Source of the DNA: Sinomicrobium weinanense
Lineage (GTDB): Bacteria > Bacteroidota > Bacteroidia > Flavobacteriales > Flavobacteriaceae
Assembly: GCF_018863395.1 (NCBI RefSeq)
Contig: NZ_JAHKRR010000003.1
Location: forward strand, 1 to 64,000
Direction of reading: 5' to 3'
DNA: 64,000 bases
Positions 18,688 to 28,164 of the stretch are shown piece after piece. The stretch's first letter is position 1. Each line of letters opens with the position of its first letter. A model generated the notes under the pieces. The model was not told the origin of the DNA. It did not search any database and worked only from the letters and a program-made list of their open reading frames with translations. The position numbers were made by a program, and so were the translations under genes.

Positions 18688-18971
18688 TCTGAGTTGGTTA
18701 AAGAAACTGCTTTAATTTTATCCTTTGGCTCTTTTATGCGTCTTTTTCCGCCATATTTCAGCTATTTCTCGGTCCGTAGCTATGGCTATGCACCTCAAAA
18801 TACCTTCATCTGACGAAAAAATACACTATAAAATATTCCAAAAACAAAATCAAAACAGTTTCTGGGTTTAGACTAAAAAAATTCCTTTAAAACATAAATA
18901 TTATAAAAAAAATTAATTTATTGTTAAGGGTTTTATTGAAATTAACGTAATAGATTAAAAATAAGATTAAC

Positions 18972-20126
18972 TTGGAAGCATTAATCGTTAAATTTTTATC
19001 TGATTCTTTGAAACCGGGAGAACTGATAAGGCTCCGGGAGTGGTTGACAATGCCCGGAAATCAAAAAATTTTTGAAAACTATGTTAAATCTAACCAGGAC
19101 CTGTTACTCCTGTTCCACAATGGTAAGAAAGATGAAGCCTATTCAAAAATATGGAATAAAATCAATGAAAAGGAAAAACCCGTTAAAAAATTAAATACCA
19201 AAAAGTTAAGCTACACCATGGCCGCTGCCGTTTTGGTGTTTATTCTGGGATCCGTTTTTTTGATCCGTACCTATTTATCCCCGGAAAACAACACCGGCGA
19301 TCTTGTTCCTTCCCGTAAATCGGTCGTCCTGAAGCTGAGTAACGGCGAGAGCCTTATCCTGGACCCGGACGATACCCTGGTAAACGTTACCAGTAATGGT
19401 ATGGTAAAAAGCCGTCACCGGTCTAACCAGCTCAATTACCACAACCCGCAATTAAAAACTACGGGAGAGCCTGAACTCAATATTATCGAAGTCCCCAACG
19501 GAAACCGGTTTAAGCTGGTACTGGCCGATAGTACAGTAGTACATTTAAATGCAGGAGCCACCTTAAAATACCCGGTATATTTCCGCAAAACGGGAAACAG
19601 GGAAATAAGCCTCAACGGGGAAGCCTACTTTGAGGTTGCCAAAGATAAAGAACGGCCGTTCGTGGTAAGATCTGACGATCTGGAAATTGAAGTTTTAGGC
19701 ACCAGGTTCAATTTTTCGAGCTATCAGGACAAGGAGCTATCGGAGGTGGTCCTGGTAGAAGGCTCGGTAAAGATGAAACCGAATCTTCCGGATCATCCTT
19801 CTGTCAGCGAAGTGGTATTAAAACCCGGGTTTAAGGGAGCGTTAAACAATGCATCAGAAACCATCGAGGTAGAAGAAGTCGACACCTATTTATACACGGC
19901 CTGGATCAATGGCAAGCTCATATTCCGAAACAAGACCTTTAATGAGATCCTCGAAACCCTGGAAAGGCATTACAATGTAAAGATCGTCAATGAAAACCAG
20001 GAACTGGGAAGATCGAAGTTCAACACCAGCTTCGGGGATGTAAAGTTAGAGCGGATCCTTTTTTACTTCGAAAAAATGTATGGGATCAGTTACGAGATCA
20101 AAGAAGATAAAATCGTCATAAAATAA
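18972..20126 (+). CDS. FecR-family anti-sigma factor
   Basis: 384 residues. The start is TTG at 18972: the frame meets a TAG at 18951-18953 and has no ATG until codon 28, which would remove the conserved N-terminal LIVKFLSDSLKPGELIRLREWL segment that binds the sigma factor. One transmembrane helix lies at about 78-100 (LSYTMAAAVLVFILGSVFLI). The periplasmic FecR domain follows, with VPNGNRFKLVLADSTVVHLNAGATLKYP and GEAYFEVAKDKERPFVV, and a C-terminal DUF4974-like segment (FNEILETLERHYNVKI). It transmits the SusC signal across the inner membrane to the ECF sigma factor. Confidence 0.93.
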   Translation: MEALIVKFLSDSLKPGELIRLREWLTMPGNQKIFENYVKSNQDLLLLFHNGKKDEAYSKIWNKINEKEKPVKKLNTKKLSYTMAAAVLVFILGSVFLIRTYLSPENNTGDLVPSRKSVVLKLSNGESLILDPDDTLVNVTSNGMVKSRHRSNQLNYHNPQLKTTGEPELNIIEVPNGNRFKLVLADSTVVHLNAGATLKYPVYFRKTGNREISLNGEAYFEVAKDKERPFVVRSDDLEIEVLGTRFNFSSYQDKELSEVVLVEGSVKMKPNLPDHPSVSEVVLKPGFKGALNNASETIEVEEVDTYLYTAWINGKLIFRNKTFNEILETLERHYNVKIVNENQELGRSKFNTSFGDVKLERILFYFEKMYGISYEIKEDKIVIK

Positions 20127-20180
20127 AAAAATGCCTATGTAACAACTTAAACAGACACCATAACGCATCTCCATAAAAAA

Positions 20181-20209
20181 ATCGGAAAATGTTAGCCCCA
20201 TTTCCCGAT
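20181..20209 (+). terminator. Hairpin between fecR-like and susC-like genes
   Basis: ATCGGAAAAT pairs with ATTTCCCGAT with one mismatch, within the 138-base gap. No U-run follows, so partial attenuation or a processing site is as likely as termination. Confidence 0.35.
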
Positions 20210-20264
20210 TCGATACGATGCGATTAATCCTTAGTAATTAACCACTCATAAACATTACAAAAGT

Positions 20265-23200
20265 ATGAAAAAACTTCTTAAGCGTAAAAGGAATTTTCAG
20301 CTATTAAAATTTGACCTTAAGATGAAGCTAAGTGCGCTCTTCCTCTTTACAGCACTTTTTGCCATGCATGCAAATAACTCTTATTCGCAGCGCAACAAGG
20401 TTACCTTGAACGTTAATCAGAAATCTGTCCACCAGGTTTTGGAACAGATAGAACGCAAAACAGATTACCAGTTTAGCTACAAACTGGAAGATGTGGACCT
20501 GAACAGAAAAGTAACATTAAAAGTATCTGACGAATTAGTGACCAGGGTACTTGATGTTATTTTTGATCACTCGGATACCGAATATACTATCATAGACAAA
20601 CAGGTGTTTCTCTTAAAAAGAAAAAGGCCGGCTCCGGCCGATCCCCCCACTTCAGGCCTCCGGGCACAAGCACCCGTACAACTCCGGGTTACGGGTACCG
20701 TAGTTGACGATAAAAACATACCGCTACCTGCCGTGAACATTCTTGAAAAAGGCACAAACAACGGAACATCCACAGATTTTGACGGCAATTATTCCATAAC
20801 GGTCGGGGAAGGAGCCGTACTCGTATTTTCCACCATCGGATTTGAAACCCGGGAAGTTAGCGTAGGCAGTGAAACCACCGTCAATGTCAGTTTAAAGCCC
20901 GCCACAGAACAACTGGGAGAAGTAGTAGTTACGGCACTCGGCATTAAAAAGGAAAAACGCGCGCTCACCTATGCAGTCACCGAAGTTGACGGAGAGCAGT
21001 TCACCCAGGCCAAAGAAACGAACCTGGCCAATGCCCTCTCGGGCAGAATAGCCGGTGTCAATGTGTCCAGCCTGGCAACCGGGGCCGGTGGTTCGAGCAG
21101 GGTTGTTATCCGCGGTAATACCTCCCTGTCCGGAAATAACCAGCCTTTGTATGTCATTAATGGCATGCCCATGGACAATACCACGATGGGAGGCAGTGCC
21201 ACTACAAGCGGCGGCGGGTTTAATATCGATCACGGCGACGGGACCGGCGGTATTAATCCGGATGACATCGAGTCCATAAGTGTGCTGAAAGGAGCCACCG
21301 CGGCTGCTCTATACGGTTCAAGAGCATCGAACGGGGCCATCATCATTACCACAAAAAAGGGGGCGTTACAACAAGGGCTCGGCATAGAAATAAATTCCAG
21401 CTTTACCCTGGACTCCCCTATGGATTTTACCGACTGGCAATACGAATACGGCCAGGGCAACGGAGGAAAAAAGCCTGCCAATCAATCAGAAGCCGTTACC
21501 TGGGGCCGGAGGAACTGGGGGGCCAGGATAGACGGTTCTCCCTATATCGCTTTTGACGGGCAGGAACATCCTTATACGGGCAAGAAGAACAATATTAAAA
21601 ATTTCTACGATACCGGGAGCACTTTTACCAATACCGTAGCGATCAGCGGTGGCGGGGAAACCACCAGTTACAGGTTTTCCGCATCAGACACGGACAACAA
21701 AGGTTTGGTGCCGAACAATACCTTTAACAGGCGGATCTTCAGTTTAAACTTCAATTCCAGGATCGGGGAAAAATTAACCCTGGAAGGCATGGTGCAGTTC
21801 AATAAGTCCAAAGCCTATAACAAATCGAGTGCAGGCGATGCCACCGGTAACCCCAACTGGGTAAATATGCTGGCCAATACGGTAGATGTCCGATGGCTCG
21901 ATCCCGGCTATGACGAAAATGGCACCGAGGTGGAATGGAATGAAACCCCTTATGCCTCAAATCCGTATTTCGTGGCCAATAAATTCAAAAATAACGAGGT
22001 GAGGGAGCGCTTTATAGGCCAGTTCTCCTTAAACTATCAGTTAACGGACAACCTGTCTGTCAAAGGTTCGGTAAGTAAGGACTATACCGATTTCAATTTT
22101 ACGGCCATACTGCCTACCGGAACACTTTACACCATCAATGCGGCAGGTGAATATCACGGTTTTGACCTCATGGTCAGTGAAACCAACAGCATGTTGAACA
22201 TTAATTACAACAAAGACCTGTCTGAAGACATAAACCTCGGGGCCATGATCGGGGGAAATATCAGAAAGTACAAAAATGAACAAACCTCTTATGACGGCAC
22301 CCAGTTCATTATCCCGGATTTTTACAGTTTCACCAACCTGGCCACAAGCACCACCGTGCCAACCAACAAGCACTTAACGACGAACTCTCTTTTTGCTTCG
22401 CTGGATTTGAGTTACAAAAACTTTCTCTACCTGAATGCTACGGCTAGGCAGGACTGGTTTTCAACCTTAACGGCTTCGGACGGCAGCAATAGCGATAACA
22501 GCATTTTTTACCCTTCTGTCGGTGCCGGATTTATATTTTCGCAGGTATTAAAATTACCCGAATGGATCAGTTACGGAAAACTCAGGGGTTCCTGGGCCCA
22601 GGTCGGCGGAGGCCTGCCCGATCCCTATACCTTAAGTGAGAGCTATACCATGACACCGAGTAGCGGAGAGCCGTTACAACAGGTCACCCAGGTTTCCGGG
22701 CAGCGTTTGCTGGCCAACTCAAACCTGCGGCCCTATACTTCCACGACCTACGAATTTGGCCTGGAAGCCAAAATGTTCAACAACCGGTTCGGTTTCGATA
22801 TCGCCTACTACGATAAAACAACTACCGACGATATTGTAAATGCACAATTGCCGGTAACCACAGGTTATGAATACACCTATTTCAATGTAGGTAAGGTAGC
22901 CAACCAGGGTGTAGAATTAACGCTGGACGGAACTCCCGTGAGAAACGATAATTTTACCTGGAATGTCAACTACAACCTGGCTTACAACAAAAGCGAGGTA
23001 CAGCAGCTGGCCGAAGGGCTAAACACCATCTCGGTAGCCAGCAGTGTAAATAACTGGGCAGAGATCCATCACGAGGTCGGGGAGCCTTTTGGTATTATTA
23101 AAGGCTATTCCATGCAGCGCGATGAAGCAGGGAACATCGTTTTTGATTCCTCATCCGGGTTTCCCGTAAAAAGTGAACTGAAGAAGATCGGAAATTCTGT

Positions 23201-23723
23201 TGCCCCTCTTTCTATGGGTTTTAACAACAGGTTTACCTACAAGAACTTTACGCTCGATGTATTGGTCGATGGCAAGTTCGGCAACGATGTTTTTTCCGTA
23301 TTGAACATCTATGCCACGCGTTTCGGCCTCTCCAAAAGAACGCTGGAAGGGCGCGAAGACGGTTTAACACTGACAGGGGTTGACCAAAGCGGCAATCCTT
23401 ATACCAACCATATCCCTTCAACAGATATCCGGTCGTATTATCAGAACCTGAGAAATTATTCCGACCAGTTTGTATACGACGGGAGTTTTGTAAAACTGAG
23501 GCAGGTGGTTTTCAGCTACAATATTCCCGTAGAGAAGTTAAAACTTTTCAAATTGCAATCGGCCTCCATATCGTTCATCGCCAGAAACCTGGCCCTGCTT
23601 TACAGCAAGACCGACAATTTTGATCCGGAATCGTCATACACCAACAGTAACGCACAGGGTTTCGAATCTTTTGCCCTGCCGAGAACAAGGAGTTACGGAT
23701 TAAACCTGAAGCTAAAATTTTAA
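20265..23723 (+). CDS. SusC/RagA-family transporter with STN signalling domain
   Basis: 1,152 residues. Long-n-region signal peptide ending near SYSQ (residue 42). STN domain at about 45-122 (VTLNVNQKSVHQVLEQIERKTDYQFSY), the part that contacts FecR. Carboxypeptidase-regulatory-like domain at about 143-215. Linker LGEVVVTALGIKKEKRAL. Plug (NALSGRIAGVNVSS ... LYVINGMPMDN ... LKGATAAALYGSRASNGAIIITTKKG), then a beta barrel ending LKLKF. It should import the substrate of the downstream exported enzymes, and its STN domain makes the operon substrate-inducible through FecR and the ECF sigma factor. Confidence 0.95.
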   Translation: MKKLLKRKRNFQLLKFDLKMKLSALFLFTALFAMHANNSYSQRNKVTLNVNQKSVHQVLEQIERKTDYQFSYKLEDVDLNRKVTLKVSDELVTRVLDVIFDHSDTEYTIIDKQVFLLKRKRPAPADPPTSGLRAQAPVQLRVTGTVVDDKNIPLPAVNILEKGTNNGTSTDFDGNYSITVGEGAVLVFSTIGFETREVSVGSETTVNVSLKPATEQLGEVVVTALGIKKEKRALTYAVTEVDGEQFTQAKETNLANALSGRIAGVNVSSLATGAGGSSRVVIRGNTSLSGNNQPLYVINGMPMDNTTMGGSATTSGGGFNIDHGDGTGGINPDDIESISVLKGATAAALYGSRASNGAIIITTKKGALQQGLGIEINSSFTLDSPMDFTDWQYEYGQGNGGKKPANQSEAVTWGRRNWGARIDGSPYIAFDGQEHPYTGKKNNIKNFYDTGSTFTNTVAISGGGETTSYRFSASDTDNKGLVPNNTFNRRIFSLNFNSRIGEKLTLEGMVQFNKSKAYNKSSAGDATGNPNWVNMLANTVDVRWLDPGYDENGTEVEWNETPYASNPYFVANKFKNNEVRERFIGQFSLNYQLTDNLSVKGSVSKDYTDFNFTAILPTGTLYTINAAGEYHGFDLMVSETNSMLNINYNKDLSEDINLGAMIGGNIRKYKNEQTSYDGTQFIIPDFYSFTNLATSTTVPTNKHLTTNSLFASLDLSYKNFLYLNATARQDWFSTLTASDGSNSDNSIFYPSVGAGFIFSQVLKLPEWISYGKLRGSWAQVGGGLPDPYTLSESYTMTPSSGEPLQQVTQVSGQRLLANSNLRPYTSTTYEFGLEAKMFNNRFGFDIAYYDKTTTDDIVNAQLPVTTGYEYTYFNVGKVANQGVELTLDGTPVRNDNFTWNVNYNLAYNKSEVQQLAEGLNTISVASSVNNWAEIHHEVGEPFGIIKGYSMQRDEAGNIVFDSSSGFPVKSELKKIGNSVAPLSMGFNNRFTYKNFTLDVLVDGKFGNDVFSVLNIYATRFGLSKRTLEGREDGLTLTGVDQSGNPYTNHIPSTDIRSYYQNLRNYSDQFVYDGSFVKLRQVVFSYNIPVEKLKLFKLQSASISFIARNLALLYSKTDNFDPESSYTNSNAQGFESFALPRTRSYGLNLKLKF

Positions 23724-23734
23724 CTGAAACACCT

Positions 23735-23800
23735 CGGAAGTCGGAAGCTCGAAGCTCGAAGTAAATATACTTCGGACACCGGACATCGGACTTCGGACCT
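23735..23800 (+). repeat. CGGAAG/CTTCGG repeat with a hairpin between SusC and SusD genes
   Basis: Degenerate units CGGAAG, CTCGAAG, CTTCGGAC and CATCGGAC fill the gap. A perfect stem CGAAGTA/TACTTCG (23757-23763 with 23768-23774) has a 4-base loop. It may tune the SusC:SusD ratio. Confidence 0.6.
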
Positions 23801-23814
23801 CAAAAACAAACACT

Positions 23815-25350
23815 ATGAAAACACTTTATACAAAACACCTTTTGGCCTTATTGGTATGTGCACCCTTGCTTATGGTGTCGTGCGACAAGAGCTTTGAAGA
23901 AGAAAACACCAATCCGGACGCTTCTACGAAGGTGGAACCGGAATACATGTTCAGCAAATCCCTTTACGATGCGCTCAATAACAGCACCAGTGCTGCATAT
24001 GAGTTTTCCAGCGGCGGTTTTGTACAACACTTTGCCACCTATCTGGAAGTCCCGGGCCTGGGCGACAAATACGTCTATACCTCCGGCACATATCCCTATG
24101 CCTACTTTTCCGGAGCCTATGTTGACGGGATCAATGAAATACAAAAGACCATCCAGGCTCTGGAAGATGATGCAGACAAAGTGAATATGCGTGCCATAGC
24201 CAATATCTGGAAAGTATATATTTTTCACCGGATAACGGACCTGTACGGAATGGCCCCCTATACCGAAGCCGTTACCGCCTACGGGGAAGCCAATTACAGC
24301 CCGGCCTACGACACCCAGGAAGACATCTATACCCATATGCTTTCTACCCTGCAAACTTCAATTGATGAATTTGACAACAGTAAGGAAAGTTTTGGCAGCG
24401 GCGACCTCATCTATGGAGGGGATACCGGAAAATGGAAAAAATTCGCCTATTCCCTCATGTTCCGCCTGGCGATGCGCATGACCAAGGTAGATGCCGCCTC
24501 TGCGCAGACCTGGGCACAGGCCGCTATTGCCGGAGGGGTCATAGAGAACGCCGCAGACAATGCCATTATAGCATATGTAGGCGGACAGGAGATCAATTCA
24601 AACCCCATTTCCTACCAGTTGCGCAATAATAATTACAGCGAGGCCAACCAGGGAACGAGCAATACCGAAGGCGGAAAATTTTCAGAGACCTTTATCAGCC
24701 ACCTCAAAGAAAACAACGACCCCCGTTTAACATCCATCGCCGCGGTCTGGGTCAATGGCATACAGGACACTACCGCCTCCATGCAACAAGGTATGCCCAA
24801 TGGCCTGGTAAACAGGCCTGCCGATTTTGCCTCATTGTCCGAGCCCAATTTAGGGACGTTCCTCTCTCTTACCGCATCGTTGCTGGTTATAGGAAGCCCG
24901 GAAATGAACCTGTTGCTGGCCGAATGTGCCGCCAGGGGATGGGTTTCCGGAGACCCGTCTGCCTATTACGAAAAAGCAGTGACCGATGCCATGAATAATA
25001 TGGGCGTGCTTTACGGCAGTGCAGCGGCCATTTCAAACGACAGGATCCGGAATTATATAGAAGATCACCCCCTGCCCTCGTCCTTCGAAGCACAAATGGA
25101 AGCCATTCATACCCAGTTCTGGGTATCCGTTTTCCCCGATGAGATAGAAGTCTATTCGAACTGGAGAAGAACGGGATATCCGAAATTGGCCCCGGTAAAT
25201 GTCACCGGGAATCTGACTAACGGAACCATTCCGCGGAGATTAACTTATCCACCAAGCGAAATAAGCGTAAATTCAGAAAGCTACCGGGAAGCCATTGAAC
25301 TCCAGGGAGCAGACAATTTTACGACAAGGGTTTGGTGGGATGTCGAATAA
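23815..25350 (+). CDS. SusD/RagB-like lipoprotein (SusD-like_2 type)
   Basis: 511 residues. Lipoprotein signal MKTLYTKHLLALLVCAPLLMVSC, then DKSFEEENTNPDAS, the acidic N-terminus and N-T-x-P motif of this group. Helical core with IFHRITDLYGMAPYTEAV and WKKFAYSLMFRLAMRMTKV, as in other SusD-like_2 proteins; C-terminus ends TRVWWDVE, like the WW-D terminus of the first SusD in this window. It binds the ligand at the surface and hands it to the SusC encoded upstream. Next in the operon are the exported PLP enzymes and amidohydrolase. Confidence 0.93.
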   Translation: MKTLYTKHLLALLVCAPLLMVSCDKSFEEENTNPDASTKVEPEYMFSKSLYDALNNSTSAAYEFSSGGFVQHFATYLEVPGLGDKYVYTSGTYPYAYFSGAYVDGINEIQKTIQALEDDADKVNMRAIANIWKVYIFHRITDLYGMAPYTEAVTAYGEANYSPAYDTQEDIYTHMLSTLQTSIDEFDNSKESFGSGDLIYGGDTGKWKKFAYSLMFRLAMRMTKVDAASAQTWAQAAIAGGVIENAADNAIIAYVGGQEINSNPISYQLRNNNYSEANQGTSNTEGGKFSETFISHLKENNDPRLTSIAAVWVNGIQDTTASMQQGMPNGLVNRPADFASLSEPNLGTFLSLTASLLVIGSPEMNLLLAECAARGWVSGDPSAYYEKAVTDAMNNMGVLYGSAAAISNDRIRNYIEDHPLPSSFEAQMEAIHTQFWVSVFPDEIEVYSNWRRTGYPKLAPVNVTGNLTNGTIPRRLTYPPSEISVNSESYREAIELQGADNFTTRVWWDVE

Positions 25351-25367
25351 TAAAAACACCAATACTT

Positions 25368-25592
25368 ATGAAAACACATCGAAGAAGCGCTTTGCACAAG
25401 ATTGCAACTTCAATTTTCGGTTTAAAAGTAAATGTATACCTCGCCGACCTGCACGATTATAAGGCCATGAATGAAGTATACCGGGGCAAATTCGGAAAAA
25501 ACCCTCCCGTCCGGACCACAGTGGCCGTTTACGGAGGCGTTCCCGGAGATTCCCTCGTGGAAATGGATTGTATAGCGACCCTGAAATCATAA
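25368..25592 (+). pseudogene. RidA/YjgF-family remnant (internal deletion)
   Basis: 74 residues from ATG 25368. From residue 19 on it matches the C-terminal half of RidA proteins: LKVNVYLADLHDYKAMNEVYRGKF, PVRTTVAVYG with the substrate-binding Arg, and LVEMDCIATLK with the conserved Glu. RidA proteins are about 130 residues; here the first 60-70 are replaced by a short MKTHRRSALHKIATSIFG start that could be the leader of an exported ancestor fused by deletion. RidA removes reactive enamines/imines made by PLP lyases, which fits the neighbouring PLP enzymes. The fragment is unlikely to fold as the normal trimer. Confidence 0.7.
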
Positions 25593-25596
25593 AGCC

Positions 25597-26829
25597 ATGA
25601 TAAGCAGACGCAGACTCATACAGCAATTATCGGCCCTCCCCCTCATGGGAGGCCTGATGTCTTTTGACCTGGCCGGGGCATCCCGGCTCATACAGCCCGG
25701 CGCAACCACACCTGCTACCCGTAATTATTTCCAGGAGTTGGGAATCCGGACATTTATCAACGCGGCAGGCACCTATACTTCCATGACAGGCTCCCTGATG
25801 ACCGATGAGGTAAAACAGGCATACCTGGAGACCTCCGAAGATTTTGTCGATATCGATGAACTCCAGGACAAAGTCGGTGAACGCATAGCATCCCTGTTGG
25901 GGTGCGAAGCAGCTACGGTAACTTCGGGCGCGTCTTCGGCCATCACCTTAGGCACGGCCGGGGTGCTTACCGGGACAGACCCGGAAAAAGCGAAAAAGTT
26001 GCCCCACCTGCAAGGCACCGGTATGAAGACCGAAGTCATTATGCAGCGCAAGCATTATATAGATTACGCTCATGCCATGGAAAACTGCGGGGTAAAAATT
26101 GTATATGTAGACACCAAAGACGAACTGAAAAAGGCCATCAACAGGAATACGGCCATGTACTATTTCGTGAATTTCCTGAATTACGAAGGACAGATCCAGT
26201 GGGAGGATGTCCTCGAAGTTTGCCAGGCACACAAGATCCCGACAATGATAGACTGTGCAGCCGATGCACCTCCTGCAGAAAGCCTTTCGAAATACACCGA
26301 CATGGGATTTGATATGGTCTGTTTTTCCGGGGGAAAAGGCCTTCGTGGCCCACAGAGTGCCGGGGTACTGTTAGGTAAAAAGAAGTATATCGAGGCTGCC
26401 AGGGTAAGCGCCCCGCCAAGGGCAAATACCGTTGGCAGGGGCATGAAGGTCAACAAGGAAGAGATCGTAGCCATGATGGTAGCCATTGAAAGCTATCTGA
26501 AGCGCGACCATAAAAAGGATTGGGCCCTATGGGAAAACCAGGTCAATCTCATAAAAAAAGGAGTTGACGATATCCCCGGGCTCAAGGCCAAAATAGATGT
26601 GCCTGTTCTGGCCAATGTGGTGCCTACCCTGAACCTTTCATGGAACACGAAACAGGTAAAGATCTCCGGAGATCAATTGAAAGAAGAAATGCGGAAGGGA
26701 CATCCTTCCATAGAAATTGCAGGAGGCGGCAAAAACTCGGTCAGTATTACCACCTGGATGCTAAAACCCGGCCAGGAACGCATTGTCGCTTCCAGGCTAT
26801 CCGAAATCCTACATCAAAAAAGTATGTAA
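25597..26829 (+). CDS. Exported SelA-like PLP-dependent enzyme 1
   Basis: 410 residues. The N-terminus (ISRRRLIQQLSALPLMGGLMSF) resembles a twin-arginine signal, suggesting export after folding with cofactor. The rest is a fold-type I PLP enzyme of the SelA/DgaE group (the latter includes D-glucosaminate-6-phosphate ammonia-lyase): N-terminal INAAGTYTSMTGS, cofactor-cradling TSGASSAITLG, Asp in MIDCAADAPP, and the Schiff-base lysine Lys247 in SGGKGLRGPQSAG. It probably eliminates or transfers an amino group on a small amino acid or amino-sugar acid; the substrate is unknown. Its stop overlaps the amidohydrolase start (TAATG). A paralogue lies at 28165-29406. Confidence 0.82.
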   Translation: MISRRRLIQQLSALPLMGGLMSFDLAGASRLIQPGATTPATRNYFQELGIRTFINAAGTYTSMTGSLMTDEVKQAYLETSEDFVDIDELQDKVGERIASLLGCEAATVTSGASSAITLGTAGVLTGTDPEKAKKLPHLQGTGMKTEVIMQRKHYIDYAHAMENCGVKIVYVDTKDELKKAINRNTAMYYFVNFLNYEGQIQWEDVLEVCQAHKIPTMIDCAADAPPAESLSKYTDMGFDMVCFSGGKGLRGPQSAGVLLGKKKYIEAARVSAPPRANTVGRGMKVNKEEIVAMMVAIESYLKRDHKKDWALWENQVNLIKKGVDDIPGLKAKIDVPVLANVVPTLNLSWNTKQVKISGDQLKEEMRKGHPSIEIAGGGKNSVSITTWMLKPGQERIVASRLSEILHQKSM

Positions 26830-28094
26830 TGCAAAAAAGAAAAATAACCCTCAGCCTCATCATATGTATCTTATTTCCCCTATGCCATGCCATTGCCCAG
26901 AAATATGACCTCTTACTCCAGGGGGGCACAGTGATAGACCCGAAAAACAAGATACACGAAAAAGTAATGGATATAGCCATTGCCAATGATACCATTGTGG
27001 CCATATCTGACCACCTGGACCCGGGAGATGCCCGGAAAGTCATTTCCGTAAAAGGCCTGTATGTCACTCCCGGCCTTATAGACCTCCACAGCCACCATTT
27101 TTTTGGCACCGAAGAAGATCACTACCTCTGTAACGGTTTTTATGCCGTACAACCGGATGCCTTTACCTTCCGTTCGGGAGTCACTACGGTGGTCGATGCC
27201 GGAAGTCCGGGATGGAAGAGTTTTGAGAAATTCAAAAAACAGACCATCGACCATTCCAAAACAAGGGTCCTCGCCTTTTTGAATATTGTGGGCGAAGGTA
27301 TGCGCGGCGGTGTGTGGGAACAGGACCTCCGGGACATGAATGCAAAAATGACCGCCATGACCATTGCACAGCATCCGGAATTGGTGGGCATAAAAGTAGC
27401 ACATTATTCCGGGGCAGAGTGGGCCCCTATTGAACGTGCCGTAGCGGCCGGAAAACTAACCAATACTCCCGTAATGATAGATTTCGGAGGCCATGAACCA
27501 CCGCTCTCCCTCACCAGGTTATTACTGGAAGAATTGCGCCCCGGCGATATTTTTACCCATATGTATGCCAACCTTGCCGATGTCCGTATGACCCTTATCA
27601 ACCCCGAAACCGGGGAACTTTACGATTATGCCACCAAAGCAAGGGCCAGGGGCATTGTCTTTGACGTGGGCCACGGCGGGGGCAGCTTTGAATTTTCCCA
27701 GGCCGTGCCCGCTGTAAAAAAAGGGTTCTTTCCGGATGCCATCAGTACAGACCTGCATACGGAGAGTATGAACGCAGGGATGAAAGACCTGCTGAACGTC
27801 ATGTCCAAATTCCTGAATCTCGGCATGCCCCTTCCCGATGTCATTAAGGCCTCAAGCTGGAAACCCGCCCAGGTGATCCACCGTGAAGAATTGGGAAGCC
27901 TCAGCAAAGGGAGCGCCGCAGATATTGCCGTTTTGTCCGTGTTAAAAGGGGACTTCGGTTTTGTAGATAGTGCAGGCAACAAGATGAAAGGCACTCAAAA
28001 ACTGCAATGCGAAATGACCCTGAGGGCCGGGAAGGTGGTATATGACCTCAACGGGTTGTCCAGCCCGTTGTGGAATACAGCAGGCGCCCGCTAA
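26829..28094 (+). CDS. Exported amidohydrolase/deacetylase-type metallohydrolase
   Basis: 421 residues from ATG 26829; the frame is open further upstream but the chosen start begins a Sec signal peptide (MQKRKITLSLIICILFPLCHAIAQ) and overlaps the previous stop by one base. Amidohydrolase-superfamily features: HSH at 87-89 in GLIDLHSHH, likely carbamylated Lys189 (GIKVAHYSG), His222, His244 (IFTHMY), GHGGGSFEF, and the catalytic Asp308 in ISTDLH. It resembles the EF_0837-type group (TIGR03583) that is encoded beside SelA/DgaE-like PLP enzymes in other phyla. Likely periplasmic, removing an acyl group or opening a cyclic amide before the PLP enzymes act. Confidence 0.85.
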   Translation: MQKRKITLSLIICILFPLCHAIAQKYDLLLQGGTVIDPKNKIHEKVMDIAIANDTIVAISDHLDPGDARKVISVKGLYVTPGLIDLHSHHFFGTEEDHYLCNGFYAVQPDAFTFRSGVTTVVDAGSPGWKSFEKFKKQTIDHSKTRVLAFLNIVGEGMRGGVWEQDLRDMNAKMTAMTIAQHPELVGIKVAHYSGAEWAPIERAVAAGKLTNTPVMIDFGGHEPPLSLTRLLLEELRPGDIFTHMYANLADVRMTLINPETGELYDYATKARARGIVFDVGHGGGSFEFSQAVPAVKKGFFPDAISTDLHTESMNAGMKDLLNVMSKFLNLGMPLPDVIKASSWKPAQVIHREELGSLSKGSAADIAVLSVLKGDFGFVDSAGNKMKGTQKLQCEMTLRAGKVVYDLNGLSSPLWNTAGAR

Positions 28095-28164
28095 CCCCAA
28101 AAAAATCTTTTCGGATATTTGAAAAAGAGAACCTTATAATACACCACAACCAAAACCGAACTAA

